Assembly: GCF_003363155.1 (NCBI RefSeq)
Contig: NZ_QRBE01000019.1
Location: 1-59,988, forward strand
Origin: Dyella monticola
GTDB lineage: Bacteria; Pseudomonadota; Gammaproteobacteria; Xanthomonadales; Rhodanobacteraceae
Direction: 5' to 3'
DNA: 59,988 nt
The notes beneath the pieces are model-generated. The model searched no databases. It saw only the letters and a program-made list of their open reading frames with translations, and was not told the origin of the DNA. Below, in pieces: positions 1 to 8,819 of the stretch. The number at the start of each line of letters is the position of its first letter. Position 1 is the stretch's first letter. Both the position numbers and the translations under genes were made by a program.

Positions 1-73
1 CTTGCCATCGATCTGCTCCTTCTACGGCGATTATCATCGCCTCATTGAGCAGGAAATCCACCTATCGGGCTGT

Positions 74-454
74 TCAGTTTTCCGGGGCCAGCTCTGTGAC
101 GCCGCAATGGTTCGGCAACCTATGCCGAAGTTTATGCACCCGCTTGCCTGGAAGCGCATCGGAGAGCAGGCGGAATTCATGCTCCGATAAGTAAATGGAC
201 GTAAGAAGTCGCGTGCACGCATCCACATCAGCTTTTCGGGTTAGGCGAAGAATCGCCGGGCCACCTGATAAAGGCCTGGCTTCCCTGAGTCGAAGGCGTG
301 CCCCGGTGGCGTAGAGGTCGGTTATACGCTCCGTTCGGAGCTCGAGTCCTTCAGGTATCGCACGACACAGCCATCGACGCTCGCGCTCGACCGCCATGTA
401 TTTGGTGGTACGAAATCCAAGCGAAGCTGCCATGTGATTATCGATATCCATCAT
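74..454 (-). CDS. CYTH-domain-like protein, probably 3'-damaged
   Basis: The 126-residue product has an ERERR stretch near residue 22, matching the ExExK signature of CYTH (triphosphate tunnel metalloenzyme-like) domains. It continues with ITDLYATGARLRLRE and LTRKADVDACTRLLTSIYL, the usual second and third strands. The ATG at 454 is preferred because the TKYMAVERERR stretch upstream of the signature belongs to the family. It starts 3 bases past the LysR stop, so the two are probably co-transcribed. After KLRHRL the sequence no longer resembles the family, and the protein stops about 30 residues short of a usual single-domain CYTH protein. I suspect a frameshift or 3' decay. Substrate unknown. 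Confidence 0.6.
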   Translation of the reverse strand: MMDIDNHMAASLGFRTTKYMAVERERRWLCRAIPEGLELRTERITDLYATGARLRLREARPLSGGPAILRLTRKADVDACTRLLTSIYLSEHEFRLLSDALPGKRVHKLRHRLPNHCGVTELAPEN

Positions 455-457
455 TGG

Positions 458-1339
458 CTAGATGCGTTGCGGCATCGCTGCCGCAAAAAAATCAGTCACA
501 CGGCGTACGCGTGTTGGTACGAACCGACGCTTGGGCCAGATGAGGCTCACGTCTCTGGGCTCGCTCACGAATTTCTCGAGAACTATGATCACGTCCTTGT
601 GCTGGAATTCACCGACCAGCGAAGCGCGATGAAACATACCGATGCCCACACCGGCCAGTACACCTGCCAGGATCGTTTCGGCGCTGTTGGAGGAAAGGTT
701 GCCGCGCACCGGCACGTTGAATCGTCCTTGTGGCCCCATGAATGGCCACTCTGTCATGTCGCCATAGATCAAGCAGTTATGGCCGGCGAGATCGGCCGGT
801 GTTTTAGGGATGCCGTACTGCTTGAAGTAACGGCGGGAACCGGCGCAGACAAGCGACGTGCCGGCGACGCGGCGCACGACGGAATCGGGATCGCTGACAG
901 TACTCACCCGGATCGCCAGATCGATCCGGTCTTCGACCATGTCCCGCACGGCATCGGAAAGCACCAGATCCACGCGAAGGCCGGGGTGTCGCAAGAGCAG
1001 CTCGGGAATAAGCGGAAGCACGTGCAGGCGACCGAACGTCGACGGCGCGGCGATCCTCACCAGACCCGTGGCATCGAGCGTGCTGCTGGTCAGCTCGCTG
1101 TCCGCCACCTGGATTTCGTCCAGGAGTGGCTTGGTACGTTCGTAGTATTTCTGTCCCTGATCGGTGAGTGTCACCTTGCGCGTGCTCCGATGGAGCAGCG
1201 CCACGCCCAGGCGCTTCTCCAGCGCATTCACCGCCTTGCTGACCGCAGACTGGGACTCGCCGGTTTTGCGTGCCGCCGCGGAGAAGCCGCCGGTCTCGAC
1301 CACGGCGATGAAGGTATTCAATTCGTGAAACTTATCCAT
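458..1339 (-). CDS. LysR-family transcriptional regulator
   Basis: A 293-residue protein of standard LysR length. The N-terminal winged helix-turn-helix (about residues 1-60: FHELNTFIAVVETGGFSAAA, SQSAVSKAVNALEKRLG, HRSTRKVTLTDQG) is followed by a periplasmic-binding-fold effector domain of the GcvA/DsdC-like short type. It is divergent from the reductase gene at 1437 with a 97-base gap, the usual arrangement for a LysR regulator controlling its neighbour. The inducer cannot be read from sequence. Its likely targets are the reductase-SRPBCC-SDR set (inference). Confidence 0.9.
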   Translation of the reverse strand: MDKFHELNTFIAVVETGGFSAAARKTGESQSAVSKAVNALEKRLGVALLHRSTRKVTLTDQGQKYYERTKPLLDEIQVADSELTSSTLDATGLVRIAAPSTFGRLHVLPLIPELLLRHPGLRVDLVLSDAVRDMVEDRIDLAIRVSTVSDPDSVVRRVAGTSLVCAGSRRYFKQYGIPKTPADLAGHNCLIYGDMTEWPFMGPQGRFNVPVRGNLSSNSAETILAGVLAGVGIGMFHRASLVGEFQHKDVIIVLEKFVSEPRDVSLIWPKRRFVPTRVRRVTDFFAAAMPQRI

Positions 1340-1436
1340 TCGATTTTGGAATAGGTTTTATGAATATTCTGCGGATTATCATCACAGCGAGCCGTAATTA
1401 CCATCCTTCTCAATCTGACTGAGCAGGAGCGGTTCC
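1340..1436. promoter_or_regulatory. Divergent LysR/reductase promoter region
   Basis: The 97-base gap between the two divergent starts is AT-richer than its surroundings. It holds an 8-base palindrome GAATATTC at 1362-1369 and several AT-rich T-N11-A type candidates. By analogy with other LysR regulators this is where autoregulation and activation would occur. No individual promoter box is strong enough to name. Confidence 0.4.
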
Positions 1437-2036
1437 TTGTGCTATTCGATCATCGGTTTCGGAGCGGTCGGCCAGGCGCTCGCGCGCGCGTTCGCCCGGA
1501 AGAACATCGACGTCACCGTCGCGAGCCGTCGGCCACCGGAGGCGCTGGCAGCGCAGGCACGGGGGATCGGTGCCGCCGTTATTCCTGCGACGCTGCAAGA
1601 TGCCGTCAAGGCCGACACGCTTTTTCTTGCCGTTCCTTACTGGGAACACCGGGCAGTCTCAAAAATCCTGGCGAGCTGGCGAGGCAAGACGCTCATTGAT
1701 GTGACAAACGCGTTTGGCGTTCCGGTTGACGATCTGGATGGTCTTGGGTCCTCCGTGGTTGTCGCCAAGGCGTTTCCCGACGCTGCTTTTGTGAAGGGGT
1801 TTAACCATCTTCCAGCAGCGGTCCTCGCGGCTGATCCAGACGTCCAAGGCGGACATCGGGTGGTGTTTCTATCGAGCGACGACGAGGCTGCCGTAAAGCC
1901 CGTGGCGACGCTGGCCGAGCGACTCGGCTTTGCGCCGATCTGGTTGGGAAAGCTCAACGAAGGCGGTTCGCTCGTGCAAGCGCGCGGACGCAGCTGGGCA
2001 CCGCTCATTTTTCAAGATCTCGTCAAACCTCGCTAA
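1437..2036 (+). CDS. NADP-binding oxidoreductase, F420-dependent reductase-like
   Basis: A 199-residue Rossmann protein. It opens with IIGFGAVGQALARAFARKN (GxGxxG dinucleotide site), then VASRRP for the adenosine phosphate. The conserved DTLFLAVPYW and TLIDVTNAFG follow, and VKGFNHLPAA is typical of the NADPH-dependent F420 reductase / NAD(P)-binding DUF2520-like group. The start is TTG at 1437, with AGGAG about 8 bases upstream. Many members of this family outside F420 organisms act on unknown substrates, so only an NAD(P)-dependent redox role is supported. First gene of a plus-strand run under the divergent LysR. Confidence 0.82.
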   Translation: MCYSIIGFGAVGQALARAFARKNIDVTVASRRPPEALAAQARGIGAAVIPATLQDAVKADTLFLAVPYWEHRAVSKILASWRGKTLIDVTNAFGVPVDDLDGLGSSVVVAKAFPDAAFVKGFNHLPAAVLAADPDVQGGHRVVFLSSDDEAAVKPVATLAERLGFAPIWLGKLNEGGSLVQARGRSWAPLIFQDLVKPR

Positions 2037-2092
2037 GGCGACGCAAACATTCAGCGTCATCAAGCGCGCCATCCAGACAGCAAAGGAAAAAC

Positions 2093-2599
2093 ATGTACGA
2101 GATCATCAAATGGCCCAGGGACATGGCGCCCAGCCGTTCCCCGATCCACTTCACCAACGAACTCGAAGTCGCCGCTTCGCCGGCAGCGATCTGGTCGCTG
2201 CTCACGGATCCAGCCGCGTGGCCGCGCTTCTATCCCGGGGTCAAACACGTCCAGTTGTTGGACGGCCACACGACGCTTGGTTTGGGCACACGGTTCGAAA
2301 CAAATCTCGCCGGCCAGGATGTCCTTGCATCGGTGCAGGAATTCGAACCGATGACGCGCATTGCGTGGGGAGGCTATCCAAAGGTTTCCGAGGTATCCAA
2401 GGCGTATCACGCCTGGATCATCACGCCGACAGCCAACGGGTGTCACCTGTGGACGGAAGAGACGATGCAGGGACCGCATTGGATCGAATTGGCCAAACAG
2501 GCGCCGGACATTTTCTGGCTTACGCACGAAAAGCTGCTCAAGGATCTGGCCGCCGCCGCGCTCACTCGCGAGCACGCTCGCGACTATCTATCCCCCTGA
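2093..2599 (+). CDS. SRPBCC-family protein (polyketide cyclase/START-like), copy 1
   Basis: 168 residues. The pattern NELEVAASPAAIWSLLTDPA...WPRFYPGVKHVQLLDG is the N-terminal strand-helix of the SRPBCC hydrophobic-ligand fold, and AYHAWIITPTANGCHLWTEE is the typical C-terminal strand pair. The ATG at 2093 has AAAGGA 6 bases upstream. It lies 56 bases after the reductase and 17 before a second homologous SRPBCC gene, so the two look like an ancient tandem duplication. Ligand unknown. Such proteins often bind or cyclise aromatic compounds. Confidence 0.82.
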   Translation: MYEIIKWPRDMAPSRSPIHFTNELEVAASPAAIWSLLTDPAAWPRFYPGVKHVQLLDGHTTLGLGTRFETNLAGQDVLASVQEFEPMTRIAWGGYPKVSEVSKAYHAWIITPTANGCHLWTEETMQGPHWIELAKQAPDIFWLTHEKLLKDLAAAALTREHARDYLSP

Positions 2600-2616
2600 C
2601 GAAAGAGATTGCAGCC

Positions 2617-3120
2617 ATGCTAGATAAAGTGATTTGGCCCGAACGGTACGACCCACGAACAGCGGCCATCTACGCGCTCAACGACATCGACGTGAAAGCG
2701 CCTGCCGAGGTAGTTTGGAAACTTCTCGTCGATGCCAAGCGCTGGTCGCGCTACTTTCCTGCCGAAGACCAGGTCACCATTCTGTCCGGTGAATCGGTAT
2801 TGGCGCTGGGCACCCGATACCGCCGGGTGACCGTTGGCTATCCCATGTCGCTGACCGTCACGGAGTGCGTGCCCGGCCGCAGGCTTGCATGGGCGACCAC
2901 CGTCGATGGCGACGGCACCGGTTCAAGCGCCTATCACGGCTGGGTGATCACCCCCACGAACGACGGTTGTCACGTACTGACCGAGGAAACGCAACAAGGC
3001 GAGTTCTTCCTCGAAGTGATCGGCCGCCAACATCCCGGTGCGCTCTATCGCTATCACCAGGAATGGGTCGAATGCCTTGCCCGCGCGGCAGAAAGCGAAG
3101 CTGGCAAGCGTGCAGGCTGA
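2617..3120 (+). CDS. SRPBCC-family protein, copy 2
   Basis: 167 residues starting at ATG 2617. It has the same fold pattern as the preceding gene: DIDVKAPAEVVWKLLVDAKR, WSRYFPAEDQVTILSGES and AYHGWVITPTNDGCHVLTEE, with the shared AYH-W-ITPT-GCH core. Only the first and last thirds are clearly similar, so the ligand pockets probably differ. The two proteins may be partners or act on successive intermediates (inference). The next gene, an SDR, starts 27 bases downstream. Confidence 0.82.
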   Translation: MLDKVIWPERYDPRTAAIYALNDIDVKAPAEVVWKLLVDAKRWSRYFPAEDQVTILSGESVLALGTRYRRVTVGYPMSLTVTECVPGRRLAWATTVDGDGTGSSAYHGWVITPTNDGCHVLTEETQQGEFFLEVIGRQHPGALYRYHQEWVECLARAAESEAGKRAG

Positions 3121-3147
3121 TCGGGGGTCCTACCGGAGACGTATTCC

Positions 3148-3942
3148 ATGCATATCCAATTGAAAGGCCGCAAGGCAGTCGTAACGGGCTCCACGGCGGG
3201 CATCGGTCGGGCCATTGCGGAAGGCCTCGCGCGTGCGGGTGCCGCGGTGGTGATCAACGGCCGCACACAGGAGCGGGTCGACGTCGCGCTTGGGCAGATG
3301 CGGGCGCTGCTGCCCGAAGCTGATATCACCGGTGTTGTCGCCGATGTTTCGACACAGGAAGGATGCGCGGGGCTGATTGCACGGGTGCCCTCCGCGGACA
3401 TCCTTATCAACAACGCAGGCACAGCACGCCTGAACAACTTCTTCAAGCAACACGACAGCGAATGGCTCGACCTGTTTCAGCTCAACGTGATGAGCGGCGT
3501 TCGCACCGCACGCCATTACCTGCCGAAAATGATGGAGCGCGGCTGGGGGCGGGTCGTTTTCATCAGCAGCGAGTCCGCACTGAACATTCCGAAGGACATG
3601 ATCGACTATGGCGTCACCAAGACCGCGATGCTGGCGGTCTCGCGTGGCCTGGCCGAACTCGTTGCCGGCACGGGCGTCACCGTCAATGCCGTGCTTCCCG
3701 GCCCGACCGATTCGGAGATTCTCTCCAACTGGATGAAGTCGACGGCGCACGACAAGGGCATCTCGCAAGCGGAGGCCGAACAGCAATTCTTGCAGACCAT
3801 GCGCCCGACGACGCTGATCAAGCGATTCGCTACCACCGAAGAAGTCGCGAACATGGTGGTCTATGTTTCTTCTGAACAGGCCTCTGCAACGACGGGCGCC
3901 GCACTGCGCGTCGATGGCGGGGTTCTTCGATCAATCGCCTGA
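3148..3942 (+). CDS. Short-chain dehydrogenase/reductase
   Basis: 264 residues with all classical SDR landmarks: TGSTAGIG cofactor loop (residues 12-19), NNAG at about 89, and catalytic Ser in ISSES with YGVTK (Tyr and Lys). PGPTDSE follows the catalytic region and VDGG lies near the C terminus. The NGRTQER stretch after strand 2 suggests NADP(H) preference. A long insert (about residues 195-230) precedes the C-terminal helices. It is the last gene of the tight run begun at 1437, followed by a 213-base gap. Confidence 0.9.
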   Translation: MHIQLKGRKAVVTGSTAGIGRAIAEGLARAGAAVVINGRTQERVDVALGQMRALLPEADITGVVADVSTQEGCAGLIARVPSADILINNAGTARLNNFFKQHDSEWLDLFQLNVMSGVRTARHYLPKMMERGWGRVVFISSESALNIPKDMIDYGVTKTAMLAVSRGLAELVAGTGVTVNAVLPGPTDSEILSNWMKSTAHDKGISQAEAEQQFLQTMRPTTLIKRFATTEEVANMVVYVSSEQASATTGAALRVDGGVLRSIA

Positions 3943-4155
3943 GGTTCTTCACGCCAGCGCCTATGCGGCATTCTGTGGATTTGATCATCGGCCATCCAAA
4001 CTGCATCGCGGCGCAAGAGCGGGTTGCCGTGCGTGAGTTTTCTCGAAGGGCTTCGCCATGTTGAAGCCACCGCTTCCGTAAAGTGCAACTTTCTACACGG
4101 GACGCTGCGTGCGCGCCGTGCTATGAATGGTCCGCTGTCGTCTCTGGAGATACCT

Positions 4156-4521
4156 ATGCTCGCCGTACAAAACCTGCTCGCCGCGTTCGAGCGCGTCACC
4201 GATTACTGGTCGCCCAAGGTGATCGGCAAGGTCAACGATCAGCTGCTAAAGGTTGCCAAAATCAAGGGTGAGCTCGTCTGGCACGCGCACGACCACGAGG
4301 ACGAGCTGTTCCATATCGTCAAAGGCAGCCTGCGCATTGAGTTGGAGGATGCTGTGGTCGAGCTGCGCGAGGGCGACATGCTCACCATTCCCAAGGGCGT
4401 GCGCCACAATCCGGTCGCCGATGAAGAGTGCTGGATACTGCTGATCGAGCCGGCGTCCACCAAGCACACCGGCGATGAAGTCACGCCGCTGACGCGCAGC
4501 ATCGAAGAGCAACTTTCCTGA
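4156..4521 (+). CDS. Cupin-domain protein
   Basis: 121 residues from the ATG at 4156, chosen because CTGGAGA ends 5 bases upstream. The longer frame upstream has no family similarity. Cupin motif 1 is visible as WHAHDHEDELFHIVKGSL (two His, Glu and a later Gly) and motif 2 as IPKGVRHNPVADEE (metal His). It is a small single-domain cupin likely to bind one metal ion. It could be a dioxygenase-like enzyme or a binding protein. A separate transcription unit from the SDR run is possible because of the 213-base gap. Confidence 0.85.
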   Translation: MLAVQNLLAAFERVTDYWSPKVIGKVNDQLLKVAKIKGELVWHAHDHEDELFHIVKGSLRIELEDAVVELREGDMLTIPKGVRHNPVADEECWILLIEPASTKHTGDEVTPLTRSIEEQLS

Positions 4522-4657
4522 GTACCGCAGCGATGCGGCCACCGCATCCATTTCCGGTGGCCGCGTTGTGCGACTACGCGAGGTTTAACGTAGCGCAGTC
4601 GCCGGAGGTTTCCTCACGGTGGTGCTCAAGCGACAATCGATCACAGCAGAACCATAC

Positions 4658-5794
4658 CTACGGCAGCACCGGCAAAAACGGCAGTGACCACTGTTGCGTA
4701 AAGTCTCCTGTGCATACCTGCATCGTCAACTGTGCGCCGGCATTTCCCTCCGTCAGGCAATACCCGGAGAGGTTGCTCTGCAATATGTTGCCGTCCCCTT
4801 CAAGCGTCCACTGCTGACTGACGCCACCGTTGCACTGATCAGCGACCACCACCGCACCCGACGACGGATCGGCGTTGGCGATATCCAGGCAAAGATTGCT
4901 CTGTAGCCGCATCGTGCTGTCCTTCGCGTACACCCAGGCTTGTCCCGCACTCTTCTCGTTGCAGGTTACGGTGGTAACCGCTGCATCATTGGTACGGCCG
5001 TTGCCCGCATCTGCGCAAAGGCTATCGTTCTCGCTCTGGGTTTCGCCGCGCAGCAAATTGCCGACGCCGTTGAACTGTTCGCTACCGGCCCCGTTCGGAT
5101 ACGTATCGATGTTGCTGAAGCTGGCGCACGTTGTGTTGGTACCGGTATCCGAAACAGTAGCCACGTACTGGCCATTGTTACCGCTGGGCGCGGTGAACTG
5201 CACGTCACTGTAGGGTTGGTTGTAGCAGTTCGAATTGGGCGAACTTCCTTCGAGATAGTTCGTCCGGCTCTCCATGCCGCGCGGCGAAATGCTGGTCGCG
5301 TCGGTGAGGATGCTGCCCAGATTGACCGACTGATTGGTGTAGAGATCGGTGACCGTAACGCTCAGCCACTCGCCGCCTGCATAGGCAAGCTGGAACTGAT
5401 AGTTATCGGTTGGCACCCAGTTGTAGGGCATGCTGCAGCTGACGCCGCCATTTTCACCGCTCACAGTGGCGCAGGAGCTGCCGGGCGAGCCGGCCTGGTA
5501 TTGTGTTGCGCCCCGCACCGAAAACACGAAGAGGGGACCGCGATCAGCCTTTTCCTCCATGCCGGTATAGCCGCCGTTGCTGGTACCGACCAGGTGAAAC
5601 CGGTTGCTCCAGCGCACATTCGCGCGGTAGCCCGGATCGGCTTGCACGTTGATGTCGTAGTCCACCGCAGTCAGCCCGGTAACCGCGGGGGCCCATTGAT
5701 ATTTGGCATAGGTACCGGGTACGTCGCCAGCGTGGGCGAGGATTGGAAACAGCAAAAGCAATGGCAGCGTGTACAAGCTCTTTGTCGCCTTCAT
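4658..5794 (-). CDS. Secreted protein with ricin-B-type lectin C terminus
   Basis: The start at 5794 (MKATKSLYTL...) has GGAGG 5 bases upstream and gives a clean signal peptide ending LAHA-GD, for a 378-residue precursor. The N-terminal half (about residues 25-230) is beta-rich and begins with a DUF3472-like pattern (VDYDINVQADPGYRANVRWS). The C-terminal 140 residues carry repeated QxW-type motifs (AGQAWVYA, SQQWTLEGDGNI, TQQWSLPF) with paired cysteines, as in ricin-type beta-trefoil lectins. The likely role is binding or degrading an external polysaccharide. No catalytic residues could be assigned. Monocistronic. Confidence 0.75.
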   Translation of the reverse strand: MKATKSLYTLPLLLLFPILAHAGDVPGTYAKYQWAPAVTGLTAVDYDINVQADPGYRANVRWSNRFHLVGTSNGGYTGMEEKADRGPLFVFSVRGATQYQAGSPGSSCATVSGENGGVSCSMPYNWVPTDNYQFQLAYAGGEWLSVTVTDLYTNQSVNLGSILTDATSISPRGMESRTNYLEGSSPNSNCYNQPYSDVQFTAPSGNNGQYVATVSDTGTNTTCASFSNIDTYPNGAGSEQFNGVGNLLRGETQSENDSLCADAGNGRTNDAAVTTVTCNEKSAGQAWVYAKDSTMRLQSNLCLDIANADPSSGAVVVADQCNGGVSQQWTLEGDGNILQSNLSGYCLTEGNAGAQLTMQVCTGDFTQQWSLPFLPVLP

Positions 5795-6341
5795 GATTGC
5801 CTCCGTAGGTTGGCCCCTGTTGATGACACGTGTTGCGTGATAAGCGAACCGTTGCCCGGAAGACGCACAAGGGCTCAAGTGGAACGAGTCACTCGTTCAA
5901 TGCATTCGTTCAGGTGTCAGCTCCGCGCACGGTGAAGCGACGTGCCGTGCCCGTCGGCCTTTTCTGTTGCCGGTTCACGCCATGAACGTCGCTTCCGAAT
6001 GCGCATCCACATTGCAGAGCGCAATCAAGCGTTATCGGAGACAGCGGATGTTGGAACACGTACGTGCAAACGGATGAGCAAGCCAACGCCGCCGTGCTGG
6101 CAACGAGCACACGCATGATGGATTTTCCCCAATAACTGGAACGAACTACCCGAACACATGACCCCTGCGATGCCGCCACGCGCTTGACGCGCGGTGACGT
6201 ACGCGGCCCTCTACGGATGTGAGCTTAGGGGCGTTCGAGTCGATGTAGCGTGAGAACGCTTACACAGCTTTTTTTGTAGGATGAGTCCGCTCGTTGCAGA
6301 CAGGACTATCGGTCGCGAACATCCCACTAATGCGCGCTTTA
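5795..6341. other. Intergenic, no gene seen
   Basis: This stretch of 547 bases separates the lectin gene from the DUF2199 gene, both on the minus strand. Open frames here are short and show no family pattern or ribosome site. A T-rich stretch at 6269-6276 may belong to a promoter, but I see no convincing hairpin. Confidence 0.4.
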
Positions 6342-6842
6342 TTACCGCGCGCTCGTCGTGTATTCGTAAGCCCTGTGCGCCGTGATGCCATTACGCTGCT
6401 GATCGGTTATGGGGTGACCGACAACCGCAACAAAAACGTCCGGCCGCGTCTTCGGGCCGGTCAGTTGTAGCGACGCCGCCAAGCCGCGGGTATCGGGAAG
6501 GGTTGAAATGCGGTTGGCAATGGTTACCTCGAACGGGGGTTCGTTCGCCTGGCTCTCATCGCTCCAGAGCATATAAATCCTGCGGAACGCCGCTTCGCTG
6601 GTTTGAACCCATACACCCAGCCGGTACGGAATTTCACTTGCGTGCACGGGCAGAGGCAACGTCGCGCGTACGAAATAGTGCTCGTTACGAATCACGCAAA
6701 GATCATCCGATTCCAGCACATCCTGCTTACGCGCGTTCTCCGGCAAGTCAATCACAGCGTCCGGCCGGAAGAATGTCAGTTCTAGCTTGTCGAGCGCATG
6801 GATCGCTCCGCACTGCTGACATGCCGCCTCGTCACTTCGCAT
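6342..6842 (-). CDS. DUF2199-family protein
   Basis: 166 residues from ATG 6842. This start has GGAGAGAG just upstream and puts the Cys-x-x-Cys-Gly (CQQCG) near the N terminus, as in DUF2199 proteins; a longer start at 6860 is possible. HYFVRATLPLPV and the RLGVWVQTSEAAF stretch match the family's central strands. The function of the family is unknown. A single CxxC pair and a third His could bind metal weakly. Confidence 0.72.
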   Translation of the reverse strand: MRSDEAACQQCGAIHALDKLELTFFRPDAVIDLPENARKQDVLESDDLCVIRNEHYFVRATLPLPVHASEIPYRLGVWVQTSEAAFRRIYMLWSDESQANEPPFEVTIANRISTLPDTRGLAASLQLTGPKTRPDVFVAVVGHPITDQQRNGITAHRAYEYTTSAR

Positions 6843-6894
6843 AATCTCTCTCCATTTCATCACGATCTTTCATGACGTTCGAAGTATCTGCCGG

Positions 6895-8277
6895 TTAATG
6901 AGTGCCTATGCGCTTTTCCAGCCGCGCGTGGCTCATGCCGTCTGGATAAAACTCGAGCGCGGTAATGCGACCATCCCTCGCTCTGACGATATGAAAATAG
7001 TCCGTGCCGTCACCTGCATAATAGAGAAGATCACCCTTGGCCGGCGTCAACGGACGGCTCGGACCAGGTGGCCGTTGGATAAATAGCTGCCCATTCTCCA
7101 GCGTTATGACGTGCGTGGAACCTCCTGCAATCGCATAGGTTCCCGCCAGGGCTTCTTCGTCGTGCGTTGACAACGTCACATCGACAAAGCGCTGGTACGG
7201 CTTGCCGATGGCCAACGCCGCCAACTGACGCGCGATGCCGCGTGTATTGGGCGTTCCGGAGTCCGAGTTGGCGAGCACCACTACCGTCACTTTTTCGCGA
7301 GGCACATAAATGTATTGCGATGAGAAACCCTCAATACCGCCGTTGTGTGCGAACGCCTCTTCGCCGCGCACGCGTTCCAGCATGACGCCGTAGCCGTAAG
7401 GAACGGTGCTTCCATCCGCGAGTTTGGTCGCCGCGGTCATCACGTTGAGTAGCGCTGCCGGAAATGTCTTGCTGTTGTTGAGACCTTCGACCAGGCGACG
7501 TATGTCATCGGCCGTGGAGGCGAGCGCGCCCGCCGTCATGGGGCCACTGATGGACACGAAGGGCGGCCTGGTCACTTCGCCTTGTGCGTTGACGCTATAG
7601 CCTTGTGCCATGTCGTTGACAACGGAATTGTCGGGATAATAAGCCGTATGAGTCATGCCAAACGGGACGAGTACCACATCGTGTTCGACGTCATACCAAT
7701 GACGCCCCGTTACTTTTTCGATCACGGCACCCAGCAGCATGTATCCCGAATTGCTGTAACGCCACGCGCTTGCGGGCTTGAAGTCCAAGGGCTGCTTGGC
7801 GATCAAGCTGGCCAGCGTTTTGGTATCGATGGCCGATGCGGGATCGACGTTCCAATCGTCGCTGATGCCTGCGGTGTGGCTCAACAGTTCCGCAATGGTG
7901 ATGTCGGACGCGTGGGGAAAATCCGGCAGGAATCTGGACAGACGATCATCCAGGGATAATTTTCCCTGTTGGCTTAGCAACAAAATGGTGGCTGCCGTAA
8001 CTGTTTTGGTGATCGAACCGATGCGATAGACGTCATCATCTGCGGATGGCACATGGAGTTCCATGCTGGCCATTCCGCGCGAAGCACGGTAGATCACGTT
8101 GCCGTCCTTGGAAACAGTCACGGAAATACCCGGACTGTTCTGCTGCACAAGCTGCAACACCATGCGGTTGGCTGCCGATGCGAACGGCGGTATTTCTGAA
8201 GCAGCCGCAGGGAACGTTATGCCAAGCAACGAAACAACAACCAGGGCAGCTCGTAATAGGCGAACTACGCAATCCAT
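6895..8277 (-). CDS. Secreted serine hydrolase, class C beta-lactamase/esterase family
   Basis: 460 residues with an N-terminal signal peptide ending FPAAAS. The active-site SxxK is SITK at about residue 88, the YSN triad Tyr at about 168 (WRYSNSGYMLLG), and a HNGG box about 310 replaces KTG. The ATG at 8277 is chosen because AGGGGA lies 6 bases upstream. A roughly 100-residue C-terminal domain (DEEALAGTYAIAGG...) resembles the DUF3471-type tail of peptidase-like family members. The substrate may be a D-amino-acid peptide, an ester or cell-wall fragments. True antibiotic hydrolysis is not implied. Confidence 0.88.
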   Translation of the reverse strand: MDCVVRLLRAALVVVSLLGITFPAAASEIPPFASAANRMVLQLVQQNSPGISVTVSKDGNVIYRASRGMASMELHVPSADDDVYRIGSITKTVTAATILLLSQQGKLSLDDRLSRFLPDFPHASDITIAELLSHTAGISDDWNVDPASAIDTKTLASLIAKQPLDFKPASAWRYSNSGYMLLGAVIEKVTGRHWYDVEHDVVLVPFGMTHTAYYPDNSVVNDMAQGYSVNAQGEVTRPPFVSISGPMTAGALASTADDIRRLVEGLNNSKTFPAALLNVMTAATKLADGSTVPYGYGVMLERVRGEEAFAHNGGIEGFSSQYIYVPREKVTVVVLANSDSGTPNTRGIARQLAALAIGKPYQRFVDVTLSTHDEEALAGTYAIAGGSTHVITLENGQLFIQRPPGPSRPLTPAKGDLLYYAGDGTDYFHIVRARDGRITALEFYPDGMSHARLEKRIGTH

Positions 8278-8600
8278 GATCATCCCCTGTGATGCCTTGT
8301 CCTAGCTAAGCACATGTACCCGTGAGCGTACTCCTGAGAAAGTGCTCAAAGGCAGCGTTCCGCAAAAGCCTGAAGATCGATTATTGATTGATCTCGCTGG
8401 GCGGCCCATCGCCTTCCGTTAGCCGTCCGTGATGGCACTGGAATCGGCTGGAGTTCATCCTCGATGCGGCGGTCGCAAGAGTCGCGCCAGTTACGTGTGC
8501 CGACCGATCGCGTGAAGCCTCCGTAAGCGTTTGCAGCGGCGTTAGCTGGATATGTGGCGACCTGGCCGCGCAGCGTCCCTGGAGCACATTACCTGAAATA
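8278..8600. other. Intergenic, no gene seen
   Basis: Upstream region of the serine hydrolase plus about 200 bases of unassigned sequence. Reading frames are short and lack family similarity. The only clear structure is the terminator described next. Confidence 0.4.
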
Positions 8601-8626
8601 AAAAAAGCGGCTGAAAGCCGCCTTTA
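8601..8626 (-). terminator. Rho-independent terminator for the small membrane genes
   Basis: A 6-bp GC stem (GCGGCT / AGCCGC at 8607-8612 and 8616-8621) with a 3-base loop is followed, on the minus strand, by a T tract ending around 8597. It would end the transcript of the 42-residue gene at 8677-8805 and the membrane gene upstream of it. Confidence 0.75.
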
Positions 8627-8676
8627 CAGTTAAAGCTCAAACTTAGTGGCCGCTCATTAACGGAGCAGGTTTCTCA

Positions 8677-8805
8677 TCACCAAGTGAAGATAGCCAGGCA
8701 TACAGAGATGACAAAGCCCACCGATGCGCAACCGGCCGCAATCAGCGATACAAGTGCTCGGGGCGTGCTTTCTGATGGAAATAGACGTTGGGCGAGTGCT
8801 GTCAT
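8677..8805 (-). CDS. Small single-span membrane protein, 42 residues
   Basis: A 42-codon frame starting ATG at 8805: MTALAQRLFPSESTPRALVS, then a hydrophobic segment (LIAAGCASVGFVISVCLAIF) ending TW. AGGAT lies about 9 bases upstream. It begins 14 bases after the stop of the larger membrane gene and is followed by a terminator 55 bases later, which supports real expression. The layout (short charged N terminus, one transmembrane helix) fits a small membrane regulator or a toxin-like peptide. I do not recognise the family. Confidence 0.55.
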   Translation of the reverse strand: MTALAQRLFPSESTPRALVSLIAAGCASVGFVISVCLAIFTW

Positions 8806-8819
8806 GACACCATCCTAAC

